A stretch of DNA of 64,000 nucleotides from Nocardioides ganghwensis (lineage in GTDB: Bacteria; Actinomycetota; Actinomycetes; Propionibacteriales; Nocardioidaceae), in assembly GCF_014779655.1 (NCBI RefSeq), contig NZ_JACXYX010000012.1, forward strand, positions 143,684 to 207,683. Reading direction: 5' to 3'. The notes beneath the pieces were generated by a model. The model worked only from the letters and a program-made list of their open reading frames with translations. It searched no databases and had not been told where the DNA came from. A program made the translations under genes and the position numbers. Of this stretch, positions 33,289 through 42,735 are shown piece after piece. The first letter of the stretch is position 1; every line of letters begins with the position of its first letter.

Positions 33289-35395
33289 CCACCACCGGGA
33301 CGCCGTTGAGCGCGGCGTTGCCCGACACGTCGAGCAGCTCGGGGTCGGTGAGGTCGTTGACCGAGACGCCCGGCACCTCTCGGCTGCGAGCCATCAGCAC
33401 GCCGTCGCCGGCGTGGCCGTAGCCGTGGGGGAGCGACACCACGCCCGGCATGAGGTCGTCGGAGGCGGCGACCTCGACCTCGACGGAGCCGACGCGTGAG
33501 GTGACCCGTACGAGCCCCCCGTCGGCGATGCTGCGCGCGGCGAGGTCGGTGGGGTTCATCAGCAGGTGGTGCCGTGGCCTGCCCTTGGTGAGCCGCTCGG
33601 AGTTGTGCATCCACGAGTTGCAGTCGCGCTGGTGGCGGCGGCCGATCAGCAGCAGGTCGTCGCCGGTCGGCGCTGGGACTGCGGCGAGCCGAGCGACGTC
33701 CTCGACCACGAGCGCCGGCGCGAGGTCGAGGCGCTTGCCCCTCGACGGCAACCGGTCGGGGAGCTGGCCGCCACGCAACGGCCCCAGGTCGATGCCCGCG
33801 GGGCGCGCGCGCAGCTTCTTCAGGGTCACCCCGCTCGACCCGCGACGCAGCAGCTGCCCGACGAGGAACGTCGGGGTCGCGGTCAGCCGCGCGCGCTGCA
33901 CCAGCCGCTTCTTGAGCGGTGCCTTGCGCTCCAGCCGCGCGGTGGTGCGCAGCGTGATCTCCCGGAAGATCTCCCAGTCGTGGCGCTGGTCGGGCTCCTT
34001 GTCGAACACCGCCGGGGTGAACCGGGCCGTGTCGCGCACGGCGAGCAGGTGGAAGACCAGGTCGTAGTGGTCGCGTTCCAGCACCGTCGTCGGCGGCAGG
34101 ATCACGTCGGCGTGGCGCGTCGTCTCGTTGACGTAGATGTCGACCGCCGCCATGAAGTCGAGGCCGCGCAGCGCGGCGTCGAGCCGGGCGCCGTCCGGCG
34201 TCGAGAGCACCGGGTTGCCGGCGACCGTCAGCAGCGCCCGGACCTGGCCCTCGCCGGGCGTCTCGATCTCCTCGCGCAGCGCCGCGACCGGCAGCTCGCC
34301 GGCGGTCTCCGGCAGGTCCCGCACCCGCGAGCGCCACGCGTCGTGGTGGCCGCGGCCGATCAGCCCGGTGCCCACCGCGTCGATCGCCGGCGTGGTGAAC
34401 ATGGCCCCGCCCGGTCGGTCGAGGTTGCCGCTGAGCACGTTGAGGCAGTTGACGGCCCACTGGCACACGGTCCCCCACGGGCCCGCCGAGACGCCGATCC
34501 GGCTGTAGACCACGCCCGCGTCCGCGGCCGCGAGCTCGTGGGCCAGCCGCCGGACCTCCGTCGCCGGCAGGCCGCTCATCGCCTCGGCGCGCTCGGGCGT
34601 GAACTCGGCGACCAGGTCCACGACCGTGTCGACCCCGTCGACGTACGACGCTGTCGTCGGCGTGGTCTCCGTCGTGAGGACGTGCAGCATCGCGAGCAGC
34701 ACCCACGCGTCGGTGCCGGGCCGGACGAAGTGGTGCTCGTCGGCGACCTTCGCGGTCTCGGTGCGGCGCGGGTCGAGGACCACCATCCGGCCGCCGCGAG
34801 CCTTGAGGTCGCGCACGCGCTGGGGGAAGTCGGGCACCGTCATCAGGCTGCCGTTGGAGGCCATCGGGTTGCCGCCGACGACCAGGAACCACGAGGTGCG
34901 GTCGATGTCGGGGATCGGCAGGAACAGCTGGTGGCCGAACATCAGGTGCGCCACGAGCTGGTGGGGGAGCTGGTCGACGGAGGTCGCGGAGTAGCGGTTC
35001 CTGGTCCGGAACGACTTGAACATCGCGGTGCCGTGGGTCATCGAGCCGAGGCTGTGGGCGTTGGGGTTGCCGAGGTAGACGCCGAGCGCGTCGTCGCCGT
35101 GCTCGTTGACCACCCGGGCGACGTTGTCGGCGACCAGGTCGTACGCCTCGTCCCAGCCGATCTCCTCCCACCGGGCGTCGGCGCCCTCGCCGACGCGACG
35201 CACCGGGCGTCGCAGCCGGTCCGGGTCGGCGTACACGTCCGCGATCGCGACGCCCTTCGGGCAGACGTGGCCGCGCGACAGGGGGTCGGCGCGGTTGCCG
35301 CGCACGGCGACGACCTCGCGGCCCTCGATCGTCAGCTCGAGCCCGCAGATCGCCTCGCAGAGGTTGCACACGCCGATGCGCTTCTCACCACCCAT
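33275..35395 (-). CDS. Molybdopterin-dependent oxidoreductase, substrate unknown
   Basis: The 706-residue protein has an N-terminal [4Fe-4S] motif C10-x2-C13-x3-C17-x27-C45 with the CPKG Lys, and the bis-MGD-binding folds of the DMSO-reductase superfamily (VVGGNPMASNGSLMT, LTVAGNPVLSTPDGA, ADVILPPTTVLERDH and the C-terminal molydopterin-dinucleotide domain with RDCNSWMHNSERLTK and MNPTDLAARSIADGGLV). No Cys or selenocysteine is obvious at the metal-ligand position near FRTRNRYSATS. No twin-arginine signal, so it is cytoplasmic. No electron-transfer subunit or chaperone gene is adjacent. Family members are common but uncharacterised in actinobacteria. Confidence 0.88.
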   Translation of the reverse strand: MGGEKRIGVCNLCEAICGLELTIEGREVVAVRGNRADPLSRGHVCPKGVAIADVYADPDRLRRPVRRVGEGADARWEEIGWDEAYDLVADNVARVVNEHGDDALGVYLGNPNAHSLGSMTHGTAMFKSFRTRNRYSATSVDQLPHQLVAHLMFGHQLFLPIPDIDRTSWFLVVGGNPMASNGSLMTVPDFPQRVRDLKARGGRMVVLDPRRTETAKVADEHHFVRPGTDAWVLLAMLHVLTTETTPTTASYVDGVDTVVDLVAEFTPERAEAMSGLPATEVRRLAHELAAADAGVVYSRIGVSAGPWGTVCQWAVNCLNVLSGNLDRPGGAMFTTPAIDAVGTGLIGRGHHDAWRSRVRDLPETAGELPVAALREEIETPGEGQVRALLTVAGNPVLSTPDGARLDAALRGLDFMAAVDIYVNETTRHADVILPPTTVLERDHYDLVFHLLAVRDTARFTPAVFDKEPDQRHDWEIFREITLRTTARLERKAPLKKRLVQRARLTATPTFLVGQLLRRGSSGVTLKKLRARPAGIDLGPLRGGQLPDRLPSRGKRLDLAPALVVEDVARLAAVPAPTGDDLLLIGRRHQRDCNSWMHNSERLTKGRPRHHLLMNPTDLAARSIADGGLVRVTSRVGSVEVEVAASDDLMPGVVSLPHGYGHAGDGVLMARSREVPGVSVNDLTDPELLDVSGNAALNGVPVVVTAC

Positions 35396-35514
35396 GCGGT
35401 GGATCGTCGCACGTCCGGTACCCCACCGGGGGGTGACAGAGGACCGGGCGCAGGCCAGACTCTGCCCCGGCCCGGTCTGGACCGGGCCGCATCCCCTACA
35501 GAATGGAGACCGTC

Positions 35515-35781
35515 ATGGGTTTCGGAGGGCCGATCGGCCTCATCGTCGTCGGACTGATCCTGGCGCTGGCGTTCAACACCCAGCAGGTCGGGCCGCTCGA
35601 GGTCACCACGCTCGGCTGGATCCTGGTGCTCGCCGGCGTGTTGTGGCTCGTGCTCACGGTCGTGCAGCAGAACACCAAGCGGCGCCACACCACCACGGCC
35701 ACCACGACCGACGCGCACGGCCGCCAGGCCACCACGCAGCGCACGGACGAGTCCGACCCGCCGCCCCCGCCGGCCGTCTGA
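35515..35781 (+). CDS. Small two-helix membrane protein (DUF6458-like)
   Basis: The 88-residue protein has two hydrophobic helices (GLIVVGLILALAF and LGWILVLAGVLWLVLTVV) joined by a short NTQQVGPLEVTT turn, and a polar Thr/His/Arg-rich C-terminal tail ending in PPPPPAV. This matches the small actinobacterial DUF6458 type. GGAG at 35505-35508 favours ATG 35515 over ATG 35503. Function unknown. Confidence 0.75.
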   Translation: MGFGGPIGLIVVGLILALAFNTQQVGPLEVTTLGWILVLAGVLWLVLTVVQQNTKRRHTTTATTTDAHGRQATTQRTDESDPPPPPAV

Positions 35782-35834
35782 GGACCGCCGCGGACTGACC
35801 CGAGGGTCTCGTACGTCTCCGAGCGCGGCGCGGA

Positions 35835-35865
35835 TTGGGCCGCAGGTCCGGCGCCTCGATATGCT
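35835..35865 (+). promoter_or_regulatory. Possible rpsO promoter
   Basis: TTGGGC (35835-35840) and TATGCT (35860-35865) are 19 bases apart, giving a leader of about 100 bases before rpsO. Confidence 0.35.
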
Positions 35866-35870
35866 TCTGC

Positions 35871-35941
35871 GGTTGCCCGGGAGGGTGACACGCCGTCACG
35901 ACGGCCGCGGAACCAGAGTGCCCCGGTGAACAGGCCCGGGC
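35871..35941 (+). promoter_or_regulatory. Structured rpsO leader, possible S15 autoregulatory RNA
   Basis: GCCCGGG (35875-35881) pairs with CCCGGGC (35935-35941), enclosing a GTGAC-ACGCC-GTCAC hairpin (35885-35899) and further GC-rich helices. S15 controls its own mRNA through different leader folds in several bacteria, so this closed multi-helix leader is a candidate. No known S15 RNA class was matched. Confidence 0.4.
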
Positions 35942-35972
35942 GCGCCGCGCAACGAGAACCGAAGGAGCCCCC

Positions 35973-36248
35973 ATGTCGATTGGTACCGACGCGGAGACCA
36001 AGAAGAAGATCATCGCCGAGTACGCCCTGACCGAGGGCGACACCGGTTCCCCCGAGGTCCAGATCGCGCTGCTCAGCCACCGCATCTCGCACCTCACCGA
36101 GCACCTCAAGACGCACAAGCACGACCACCACAGCCGTCGTGGCCTGCTGCTGCTCGTCGGCCAGCGCCGTCGTCTGCTCAACTACCTGCAGAAGACCGAG
36201 ATCGAGCGCTACCGCTCCATCGTCGAGCGCCTCGGCCTGCGTCGCTGA
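35973..36248 (+). CDS. rpsO: 30S ribosomal protein S15
   Basis: S15 binds 16S rRNA early in 30S assembly and bridges to 50S. The 91-residue protein has the signature [52 protein letters not shown]. An AAGGAG site precedes ATG 35973. It is followed by a strong hairpin and then pnp, the arrangement in which Streptomyces rpsO-pnp transcripts are processed. Confidence 0.98.
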   Translation: MSIGTDAETKKKIIAEYALTEGDTGSPEVQIALLSHRISHLTEHLKTHKHDHHSRRGLLLLVGQRRRLLNYLQKTEIERYRSIVERLGLRR

Positions 36249-36255
36249 TCGCGTC

Positions 36256-36288
36256 AGGAGCGGCTCCCCGCCACGGGGGGCCGCTCCT
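36256..36288 (+). terminator. rpsO-pnp intergenic hairpin
   Basis: AGGAGCGGCTCCCC (36256-36269) pairs with GGGGGGCCGCTCCT (36275-36288) with one G-T wobble and a 5-base loop. It is a likely partial terminator or RNase III target between rpsO and pnp. The rest of the 276-base gap is the pnp leader; it has a CGCGGA-TCGC-TCCGCG hairpin at 36485-36500. Confidence 0.75.
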
Positions 36289-36506
36289 CTCACATCCGGG
36301 ATCGGTCGCGCTAGTGTCGACCCGGAACAACTGAACAACCACCCAACAGGAGCGACCCGCCTCGTCGCCCGGTCCTCGGTAGTGGCCTTCAGATCCCCAG
36401 CCTCCGGCTCGGGAGAGCTGCGGGCCTCGATCGAAGACCGGCCCCGCGGGACCTTCGATGGTCCACCACATGAGGGGTGGACGCCGCGGATCGCTCCGCG
36501 AAGAGA

Positions 36507-36522
36507 AAGCAGGATCCTGCTT
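36507..36522 (+). promoter_or_regulatory. 16-base perfect palindrome over the pnp ribosome-binding site
   Basis: AAGCAGGATCCTGCTT (36507-36522) is a perfect palindrome containing the AGGA Shine-Dalgarno sequence, and ends two bases before the pnp ATG at 36525. Folded as AAGCAG-GATC-CTGCTT it would partly hide the site. Confidence 0.55.
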
Positions 36523-36524
36523 CC

Positions 36525-38771
36525 ATGAGTGAACCCATCATCTCCGCTGTCGAGACCGTCCTCGACAACGGCAAGTTCGGCAAGCGCACCGTCAAGTTCG
36601 AGACCGGCCTGCTGGCCCGCCAGGCCGCCGGTTCGGTCACCGCCTACCTCGACGACGAGACCATGCTGCTCTCGGCGACGACCGCGGGCAAGACGCCCAA
36701 GGACCACTTCGACTTCTTCCCCCTGACGATCGACGTCGAGGAGCGGATGTACGCGGTGGGCCAGATCCCCGGCTCGTTCTTCCGCTCCGAGGGCCGCCCG
36801 GGCGAGGACGCGATCCTCACCTGCCGCCTGATCGACCGCCCGCTGCGCCCGACCTTCAAGAAGGGCCTGCGCAACGAGGTCCAGGTCGTCATCACCGTCA
36901 TGGCGCTCGACCCCGACATGCCCTACGACGTGCTCGCGATCAACGCGGCGTCGCTGTCCACCCAGCTCTCCGGCCTGCCGTTCTCCGGCCCGGTCGGCGG
37001 CGTCCGCGTGGCGCTCATTGATGGCCAGTGGGTCGCCTTCCCGACCCACTCGCAGCTCGAGTCGGCGGTCTTCGACATGGTCGTCGCGGGCCGCGTGACC
37101 GAGGCCGGCGACGTCGCCATCATGATGGTCGAGGCCGAGGCGCCCGAGGACACCATCGCGCTGGTCCAGGGTGGCGCCCAGGCGCCGACGGAGGAGGTCG
37201 TGGCCGGTGGCCTCGACGCCGCCAAGCCCTTCATCAAGCAGCTCGTCGAGGCCCAGGCCCAGCTCGCGGCCGAGGCCGCCAAGCCGGTCCAGGACTTCCC
37301 GGTCTTCCTCGACTACGAGGACGACGTCTACGCCGCCGTCGAGGCCGCGGCCAAGGACGACACCGCCGCCGCGATGACCATCGGCGACAAGCAGGAGCGC
37401 GAGCTCAAGGTCGACGAGATCAAGGGCGCGCTGCTCGAGAAGCTCTCCGGCCAGTTCGAGGGCCGCGAGAAGGAGATCGGCGCGGCGTTCCGCTCGCTCA
37501 CCAAGAGCCTGGTCCGCCAGCGCGTGCTGCGCGACAAGGTCCGCATCGACGGCCGCGGCCTCGCCGACATCCGTCCGCTGCACGCCGAGACCAACGTGAT
37601 CCCGCGCGTCCACGGCTCGGCGCTGTTCGAGCGCGGCGAGACCCAGATCCTGGGTGTCACCACCCTCGACATGCTCAAGATGGAGCAGCAGCTCGACACG
37701 CTGTCCCCGGAGAAGCACCGCCGCTACATGCACAAGTACGTCTTCCCGCCGTTCTCCACCGGTGAGACCGGTCGCGTGGGCTCGCCCAAGCGTCGCGAGG
37801 TCGGCCACGGCGCCCTGGCGCGCCGCGCCCTCCTGCCGGTGCTGCCCTCCCGCGAGGAGTTCCCCTACGCGATCCGCCAGCTCTCCGAGGCCATGGGCTC
37901 CAACGGCTCCACCTCGATGGGCTCGGTCTGCGCCTCCACCCTCTCGCTGCTCCAGGCGGGCGTGCCGCTCAAGGCCTCCGTCGCCGGCATCGCGATGGGG
38001 CTCATCTCCGACGAGGTCGACGGCGAGACGCAGTACGTCGCGCTGACCGACATCCTCGGTGCCGAGGACGCCTTCGGCGACATGGACTTCAAGGTCGCCG
38101 GCACCCGTGAGTTCGTCACCGCGCTCCAGCTCGACACCAAGCTCGACGGCATCCCCGCCGAGGTGCTGGCCGCCGCGCTGACCCAGGCCCGCGACGCGCG
38201 CCTGGCGATCCTCGACGTGATGGCCGAGGCCATCGACGCCCCGGAGGAGATGTCGGTCCACGCGCCGCGCATCATCACCGTCCGCGTCCCCGTCGACAAG
38301 ATCGGCGAGGTGATCGGTCCCAAGGGCAAGGTCATCAACCAGATCCAGGACGACACGGGCGCGACCCTGTCCATCGAGGACGACGGCACGGTCTACATCG
38401 GTGCGACCAACGGCGAGGCCGCCGAGGCGGCCAAGGCCGCGGTCAACGCGATCGCCAACCCGACCATGCCCGAGGTCGGCGAGCGCTACCTCGGCACGGT
38501 CGTGAAGACGACCAACTTCGGTGCCTTCGTCTCGCTCATGCCCGGCAAGGACGGCCTGCTGCACATCAGCAAGCTCCGCGCCCTGGCCGGCGGCAAGCGC
38601 GTCGAGGCCGTCGAGGACGTGCTCTCGGTGGGCCAGAAGGTCCAGGTCTCCATCGCCGAGATCGACGACCGCGGCAAGCTCTCGCTGGTCCCCGTCGTCG
38701 AGGAGTCCGAGGGATCCGAGGAGTCGGCCGAGGCCGGTTCCGATGCGGCTCCCGAGGCCGGCGACGAGTGA
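36525..38771 (+). CDS. pnp: Polyribonucleotide nucleotidyltransferase (PNPase)
   Basis: PNPase degrades RNA 3'-5' phosphorolytically and can add tails; in actinobacteria it is also a main polymerase for 3' tails. The 748-residue protein has two RNase PH-like domains (the active second one with [20 protein letters not shown] and [16 protein letters not shown]), a helical linker, a KH domain ([20 protein letters not shown]) and an S1 domain ([20 protein letters not shown]), ending in an acidic Glu/Ser tail. ATG 36525 is chosen over an in-frame GTG at 36477 by homologous N-terminus and spacing. A strong hairpin follows the gene. Confidence 0.98.
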   Translation: MSEPIISAVETVLDNGKFGKRTVKFETGLLARQAAGSVTAYLDDETMLLSATTAGKTPKDHFDFFPLTIDVEERMYAVGQIPGSFFRSEGRPGEDAILTCRLIDRPLRPTFKKGLRNEVQVVITVMALDPDMPYDVLAINAASLSTQLSGLPFSGPVGGVRVALIDGQWVAFPTHSQLESAVFDMVVAGRVTEAGDVAIMMVEAEAPEDTIALVQGGAQAPTEEVVAGGLDAAKPFIKQLVEAQAQLAAEAAKPVQDFPVFLDYEDDVYAAVEAAAKDDTAAAMTIGDKQERELKVDEIKGALLEKLSGQFEGREKEIGAAFRSLTKSLVRQRVLRDKVRIDGRGLADIRPLHAETNVIPRVHGSALFERGETQILGVTTLDMLKMEQQLDTLSPEKHRRYMHKYVFPPFSTGETGRVGSPKRREVGHGALARRALLPVLPSREEFPYAIRQLSEAMGSNGSTSMGSVCASTLSLLQAGVPLKASVAGIAMGLISDEVDGETQYVALTDILGAEDAFGDMDFKVAGTREFVTALQLDTKLDGIPAEVLAAALTQARDARLAILDVMAEAIDAPEEMSVHAPRIITVRVPVDKIGEVIGPKGKVINQIQDDTGATLSIEDDGTVYIGATNGEAAEAAKAAVNAIANPTMPEVGERYLGTVVKTTNFGAFVSLMPGKDGLLHISKLRALAGGKRVEAVEDVLSVGQKVQVSIAEIDDRGKLSLVPVVEESEGSEESAEAGSDAAPEAGDE

Positions 38772-38791
38772 CCCTCGTCTGACGCTCCACC

Positions 38792-38827
38792 CCACGACCG
38801 GTCGGCCGTCAGGCCGGCCGGTCGTGG
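38792..38827 (+). terminator. Strong hairpin after pnp
   Basis: CCACGACCGG and CCGGTCGTGG pair, with an inner CGGCC / GGCCG extension and a 4-base loop, between the pnp stop and the M16 peptidase start. Confidence 0.7.
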
Positions 38828-38855
38828 CGCTTCACCCCATCCCGGAAGGACCCCC

Positions 38856-40166
38856 GTGCAGAAGAACGGCACCACCCGCACCCTCCACACCGTCAAGGAC
38901 GCCGACGGCGCGGTGACCTCCCGCGTACGCCGCACGGTCCTGCCCAGCGGCCTGCGGGTCGTGACCGAGCAGATGGCCGGCAGCCGTTCGGCGAGCATCG
39001 GCGTGTGGGTCGCCGTCGGGTCGCGCGACGAGACGCCGGCCCTGCACGGCTGCTCGCACTTCCTCGAGCACCTGCTCTTCAAGGGCACCCCCGAGCGCAG
39101 CGCGATGGACATCTCCGTCGCGCTCGACGCGGTCGGAGGCGAGTTCAACGCCTTCACCACCAAGGAGTACACCGTCTTCCACGCGCGGGTGCTCGACGAG
39201 GACCTGCCCACCGCGGTCGACGTGCTCGGCGACATGGTGACCGCCTCCACGATCACCGAGGCGGACGTCGAGGCCGAGCGCGACGTGATCCTCGACGAGA
39301 TCGCCATGCACGACGACGACCCCGACGACGTGGTGCACAACCTCTTCGCCCACCAGGCGTGGGGCGACACCCCGCTCGGGCGCCCCATCGCGGGCACCGA
39401 GGCGTCGATCACCGCGATGACGCGCGCACAGATCCACCGCTTCTACGTCCGCCACTACCGCCCGGACAACATGGTCGTCTCGGTCGCCGGCAACGTCGAC
39501 CACGCGACCGTGGTGCGCCAGGTCAGGAAGGCCTTCGGCCGTGGCGGGTTCCTCGACGGCGAGGCCGCCCCGGCGCCCTCCGAGCAGTCCGAGAAGGCCC
39601 GCCGCGTGCACCCCGGCGAGTCGCGGACCGTACGCCCCCAGGAGCAGGTCAACCTCGTCCTCGGCGTCAAGGGGATCACCCGCACCGACCCGCGCCGCTA
39701 CGCCCTCGGCGTGCTCAACACCGCGCTCGGCGGCGGCACGTCGTCCCGGCTGTTCCAGGAGGTGCGCGAGCTGCGCGGCCTGGCCTACTCCGTCTACTCC
39801 TTCGCCACCCACCACGCCGACGCCGGCGTCGTGGGCGTCTCGGTCGGCTGCCTGCCCGGCAAGTACGACGCGGTGCTCGAGACCGTGCGCAACGAGCTCG
39901 CCAAGGTGGCCGCCGACGGCCTGACCGCCGAGGAGCTCGAGCGCGGCAAGGGCCAGCTCAAGGGCGGTCTCGTGCTGGGCCTCGAGGACTCCGGCTCGCG
40001 GATGTCGCGCCTCGGCAAGGTCGAGCTGATCCACGACGAGCTGCTGACGATCGACGAGGTGGTCGCGCGTATCGAGGCGGTCACCCTCGAGGACGTCGCC
40101 CTGCTGGCGAAGGAGCTCTTCACGCAGCCCGAGCTGCTGGCGGTCGTGGGCCCGACCGCTGGTTGA
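38856..40166 (+). CDS. M16 family zinc metallopeptidase (processing-peptidase-like)
   Basis: The 436-residue protein has the inverted zinc motif HFLEH (His68, Glu71, His72) in GCSHFLEHLLFKGTPERSAMD, and the downstream Glu ligand region in EFNAFTTKEYTVFHARVLDED and AERDVILDEIAMHDDDPDD. The second half has the non-catalytic M16 fold with LGGGTSSRLFQEVRELRGLAYSVYSF split across short motifs. A GGAAGGA site precedes GTG 38856. Pnp-M16-dapB order is conserved in actinobacteria. The stop codon lies inside a long hairpin. The physiological substrate is not known. Confidence 0.93.
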   Translation: MQKNGTTRTLHTVKDADGAVTSRVRRTVLPSGLRVVTEQMAGSRSASIGVWVAVGSRDETPALHGCSHFLEHLLFKGTPERSAMDISVALDAVGGEFNAFTTKEYTVFHARVLDEDLPTAVDVLGDMVTASTITEADVEAERDVILDEIAMHDDDPDDVVHNLFAHQAWGDTPLGRPIAGTEASITAMTRAQIHRFYVRHYRPDNMVVSVAGNVDHATVVRQVRKAFGRGGFLDGEAAPAPSEQSEKARRVHPGESRTVRPQEQVNLVLGVKGITRTDPRRYALGVLNTALGGGTSSRLFQEVRELRGLAYSVYSFATHHADAGVVGVSVGCLPGKYDAVLETVRNELAKVAADGLTAEELERGKGQLKGGLVLGLEDSGSRMSRLGKVELIHDELLTIDEVVARIEAVTLEDVALLAKELFTQPELLAVVGPTAG

Positions 40167-40214
40167 GCAGCGCGGGTCACGGCTTCACACGCTCAGCCGT
40201 GCCGCTGCTCAACC
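40161..40214 (+). terminator. Two-part long hairpin at the end of the M16 gene
   Basis: GGTTGAGCAGCG (40161-40172) pairs perfectly with CGCTGCTCAACC (40203-40214), enclosing a second stem ACGGCT / AGCCGT. The stop codon TGA is part of the outer arm. It resembles the infB-rbfA hairpin in having a TGGTYGAGC core. Confidence 0.75.
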
Positions 40215-40252
40215 ACCATCAGTGCTGACCGGATCTCCGCTGCGTGCAGCGC

Positions 40253-40768
40253 TCACCGTCGCGCGATGATCCCGATGACCGGGGGAGCCTTCTGCTCGAC
40301 CACGCTGACCCGGAAACCGCCGCGAAGCAGGTTCTCGGAGGCCTTCTTGACGATGTTGGGCACCAGCTCGGGTCGCGCGGCCTCGTAGAAGAGGTAGACC
40401 GCTCCGCCGGGGACGACCCGCTCGTGGAGGAGGGCGACCTCGTCGTCGCAGGCGCGCACCCAGAACAGGTTCACGTTGAAGGCGAAGACCTTGTTGAGCC
40501 GCTTGACCGGCACCCGCAGCGTGGCGAGGTCGATCTGGCGCACGACGAGGCGGCCGGCGTCGACGTACTTCTGGTTGCGGCGCTTGGTGCGGTCCACGCC
40601 GGACTCGGAGCGGTCGATCGCGAACAGCTTGCCGGTCTCCAGCTTGCTGCAGATGGCCTCGGCGCCGGCGCCGGGGCCGCAGCCGATCTCGAGGACCTGG
40701 TCGCCCGGCTGGACGTCCATGAGGTCGACGGCCCACTTGATGCGCGGCGGGATGGTCGAGGCAGGCAT
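40253..40768 (-). CDS. Class I SAM-dependent methyltransferase
   Basis: The 171-residue protein has the Rossmann methyltransferase motif I DQVLEIGCGPGAGAEAI, an acidic residue after strand 2 (LFAIDRSESGVDR), the motif II-like GRLVVRQIDLATLRV, and VVPGGAVYLFYEA as the post-III region. Substrate is unknown. It lies on the opposite strand inside the otherwise conserved M16-dapB interval, divergent from dapB by 81 bases, so it looks like an inserted gene. Confidence 0.87.
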   Translation of the reverse strand: MPASTIPPRIKWAVDLMDVQPGDQVLEIGCGPGAGAEAICSKLETGKLFAIDRSESGVDRTKRRNQKYVDAGRLVVRQIDLATLRVPVKRLNKVFAFNVNLFWVRACDDEVALLHERVVPGGAVYLFYEAARPELVPNIVKKASENLLRGGFRVSVVEQKAPPVIGIIARR

Positions 40769-40822
40769 GGCCCACAGCCTGCCAGACCCGGGTCCACCAG
40801 TCAGCCACCGCCACTCTGGTGA

Positions 40823-41617
<795 letters not shown>

Positions 41618-41635
41618 CCCGGCCCGGAAGCGGCC

Positions 41636-41932
41636 TCAGACCAGGCGGGCCAGTGCTGCCACGGCGGCTGCTCCCACGACGACGACGAGGAACGGCAGTC
41701 GCAGCAGCAGCGCCACCACCGCGAAGCCGAGCCCGAGGGCGCGCGCGTCCAGGGTGAGCGCGGTGCCGGAGGAGCCGACCTGCACGGCGACGAGGGCGGC
41801 GAGGAGGGCGACGGGGATGAGGTCGGCCACGCGCTCGACCGTGGCGTGGCTGAGCACCCTCTCGGGGAGGGAGAGGCCGGCGAGCTTGAGCAGGTAGCAG
41901 CCCACTCCCGCCAGCAGGACGGCCGTCCACAT
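41636..41932 (-). CDS. azlD: AzlD family branched-chain amino acid export subunit
   Basis: The 98-residue hydrophobic protein has about four membrane segments (AVLLAGVGCYLLKLAGLSL, LIPVALLAALVAVQV, LGLGFAVVALLLRL and LVVVVGAAAVAALARL). It matches the small AzlD partner of AzlC permeases, which together export branched-chain amino acids or analogues. Its start overlaps the azlC stop (TGATG), confirming the pair. It converges on dapB with an 18-base gap. Confidence 0.87.
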   Translation of the reverse strand: MWTAVLLAGVGCYLLKLAGLSLPERVLSHATVERVADLIPVALLAALVAVQVGSSGTALTLDARALGLGFAVVALLLRLPFLVVVVGAAAVAALARLV

Positions 41933-42663
41933 CAGCGGTGACCTCCTGCCACGTCGTCGGGCCCCGGGATCTCGGTGGGGTCCTGCCGCCTCGCCAACAC
42001 ACCGACGAGGAGCGCCACCCCACCGGCTGCGAGCACCGGCACGCCCGGTGCGGCCAGGGGCACCATCGAGAGCGCGACCACGGCGGCCAGCCCAGCCACG
42101 AGGACGTTGCGACGGTCCTTGAGACGCGGCCAGAGCAGGGCCAGGAAGGCGGCGCCGACGGCGGCGTCGAGCCCGTAGGTCCGCGGGTCGCCGACGGCCT
42201 CGCCCGCGACTGCTCCGATCGCGGTCGCGAGGTTCCACAGGACGAAGACGGAGACGCCGGTCGTGAGGAACCCGAGTCGCGCCGCCTCGGTGGTCTCGCG
42301 GTTGACCGACATCGCCGTCGACTCGTCGATCAGCACGTGTGCCGCCGCCGCCCGCCGCCACCCACGCCACCGGAGCAGCGGCCCCATCCGGAGTCCGTAG
42401 AGCGTGTTGCGGGTGCCGAGCAGGAGGGCGGTCGCCGCGCCGGACAGGGGAGCGCCGCCGGCGGCGACGACCCCGGCGAGCGCGAACTGGCTGGCGCCGG
42501 TGAACATGAGCAGGGACAGCACGCACGTCTGCGCCACGCTCAGTCCGGAGGCGACCGACACGGCACCGAACCCGACGCCGTACGCCCCGGTGGCCACCCC
42601 CACCGCCAAGCTGTCGCGGACGATCGCCGAGCGCTCGCTCGGGGTCAGGGCGGCCTCGGTCAC
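41932..42663 (-). CDS. azlC: AzlC family branched-chain amino acid export permease
   Basis: The 243-residue membrane protein has the AzlC N-terminal signature SLAVGVATGAYGVGFGAVSV and SLLMFTGASQFALAGVVAAGG, then TLYGLRMGPLL and DESTAMSVN. These segments are typical of the family that exports branched-chain amino acids (4-azaleucine resistance). GTG 42663 is the start, with TAGCCT on the same strand 6 bases upstream. It is coupled to azlD. Confidence 0.9.
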   Translation of the reverse strand: MTEAALTPSERSAIVRDSLAVGVATGAYGVGFGAVSVASGLSVAQTCVLSLLMFTGASQFALAGVVAAGGAPLSGAATALLLGTRNTLYGLRMGPLLRWRGWRRAAAAHVLIDESTAMSVNRETTEAARLGFLTTGVSVFVLWNLATAIGAVAGEAVGDPRTYGLDAAVGAAFLALLWPRLKDRRNVLVAGLAAVVALSMVPLAAPGVPVLAAGGVALLVGVLARRQDPTEIPGPDDVAGGHR

Positions 42664-42669
42664 GCCCCG

Positions 42670-42675
42670 AGGCTA
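42670..42675 (-). promoter_or_regulatory. -10 hexamer for leaderless azlC
   Basis: TAGCCT on the minus strand lies 6 bases before GTG 42663. Confidence 0.45.
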
Positions 42676-42735
42676 GGTGATGCCGACGTCGGTGCGACGG
42701 GCCGGTCGGACGCCTGGTGGTCGCCTGGTGGTCGC

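Noticed and set aside
35496..38795. A 1099-codon open frame antisense to rpsO and pnp, and similar long antisense frames (for example 6996-9980 and 4965-6968)
   Set aside because: They mirror real genes on the other strand. In very GC-rich DNA the antisense frame rarely meets stop codons, and the translations are Arg/Val/Asp/Gly-rich with no family motif.
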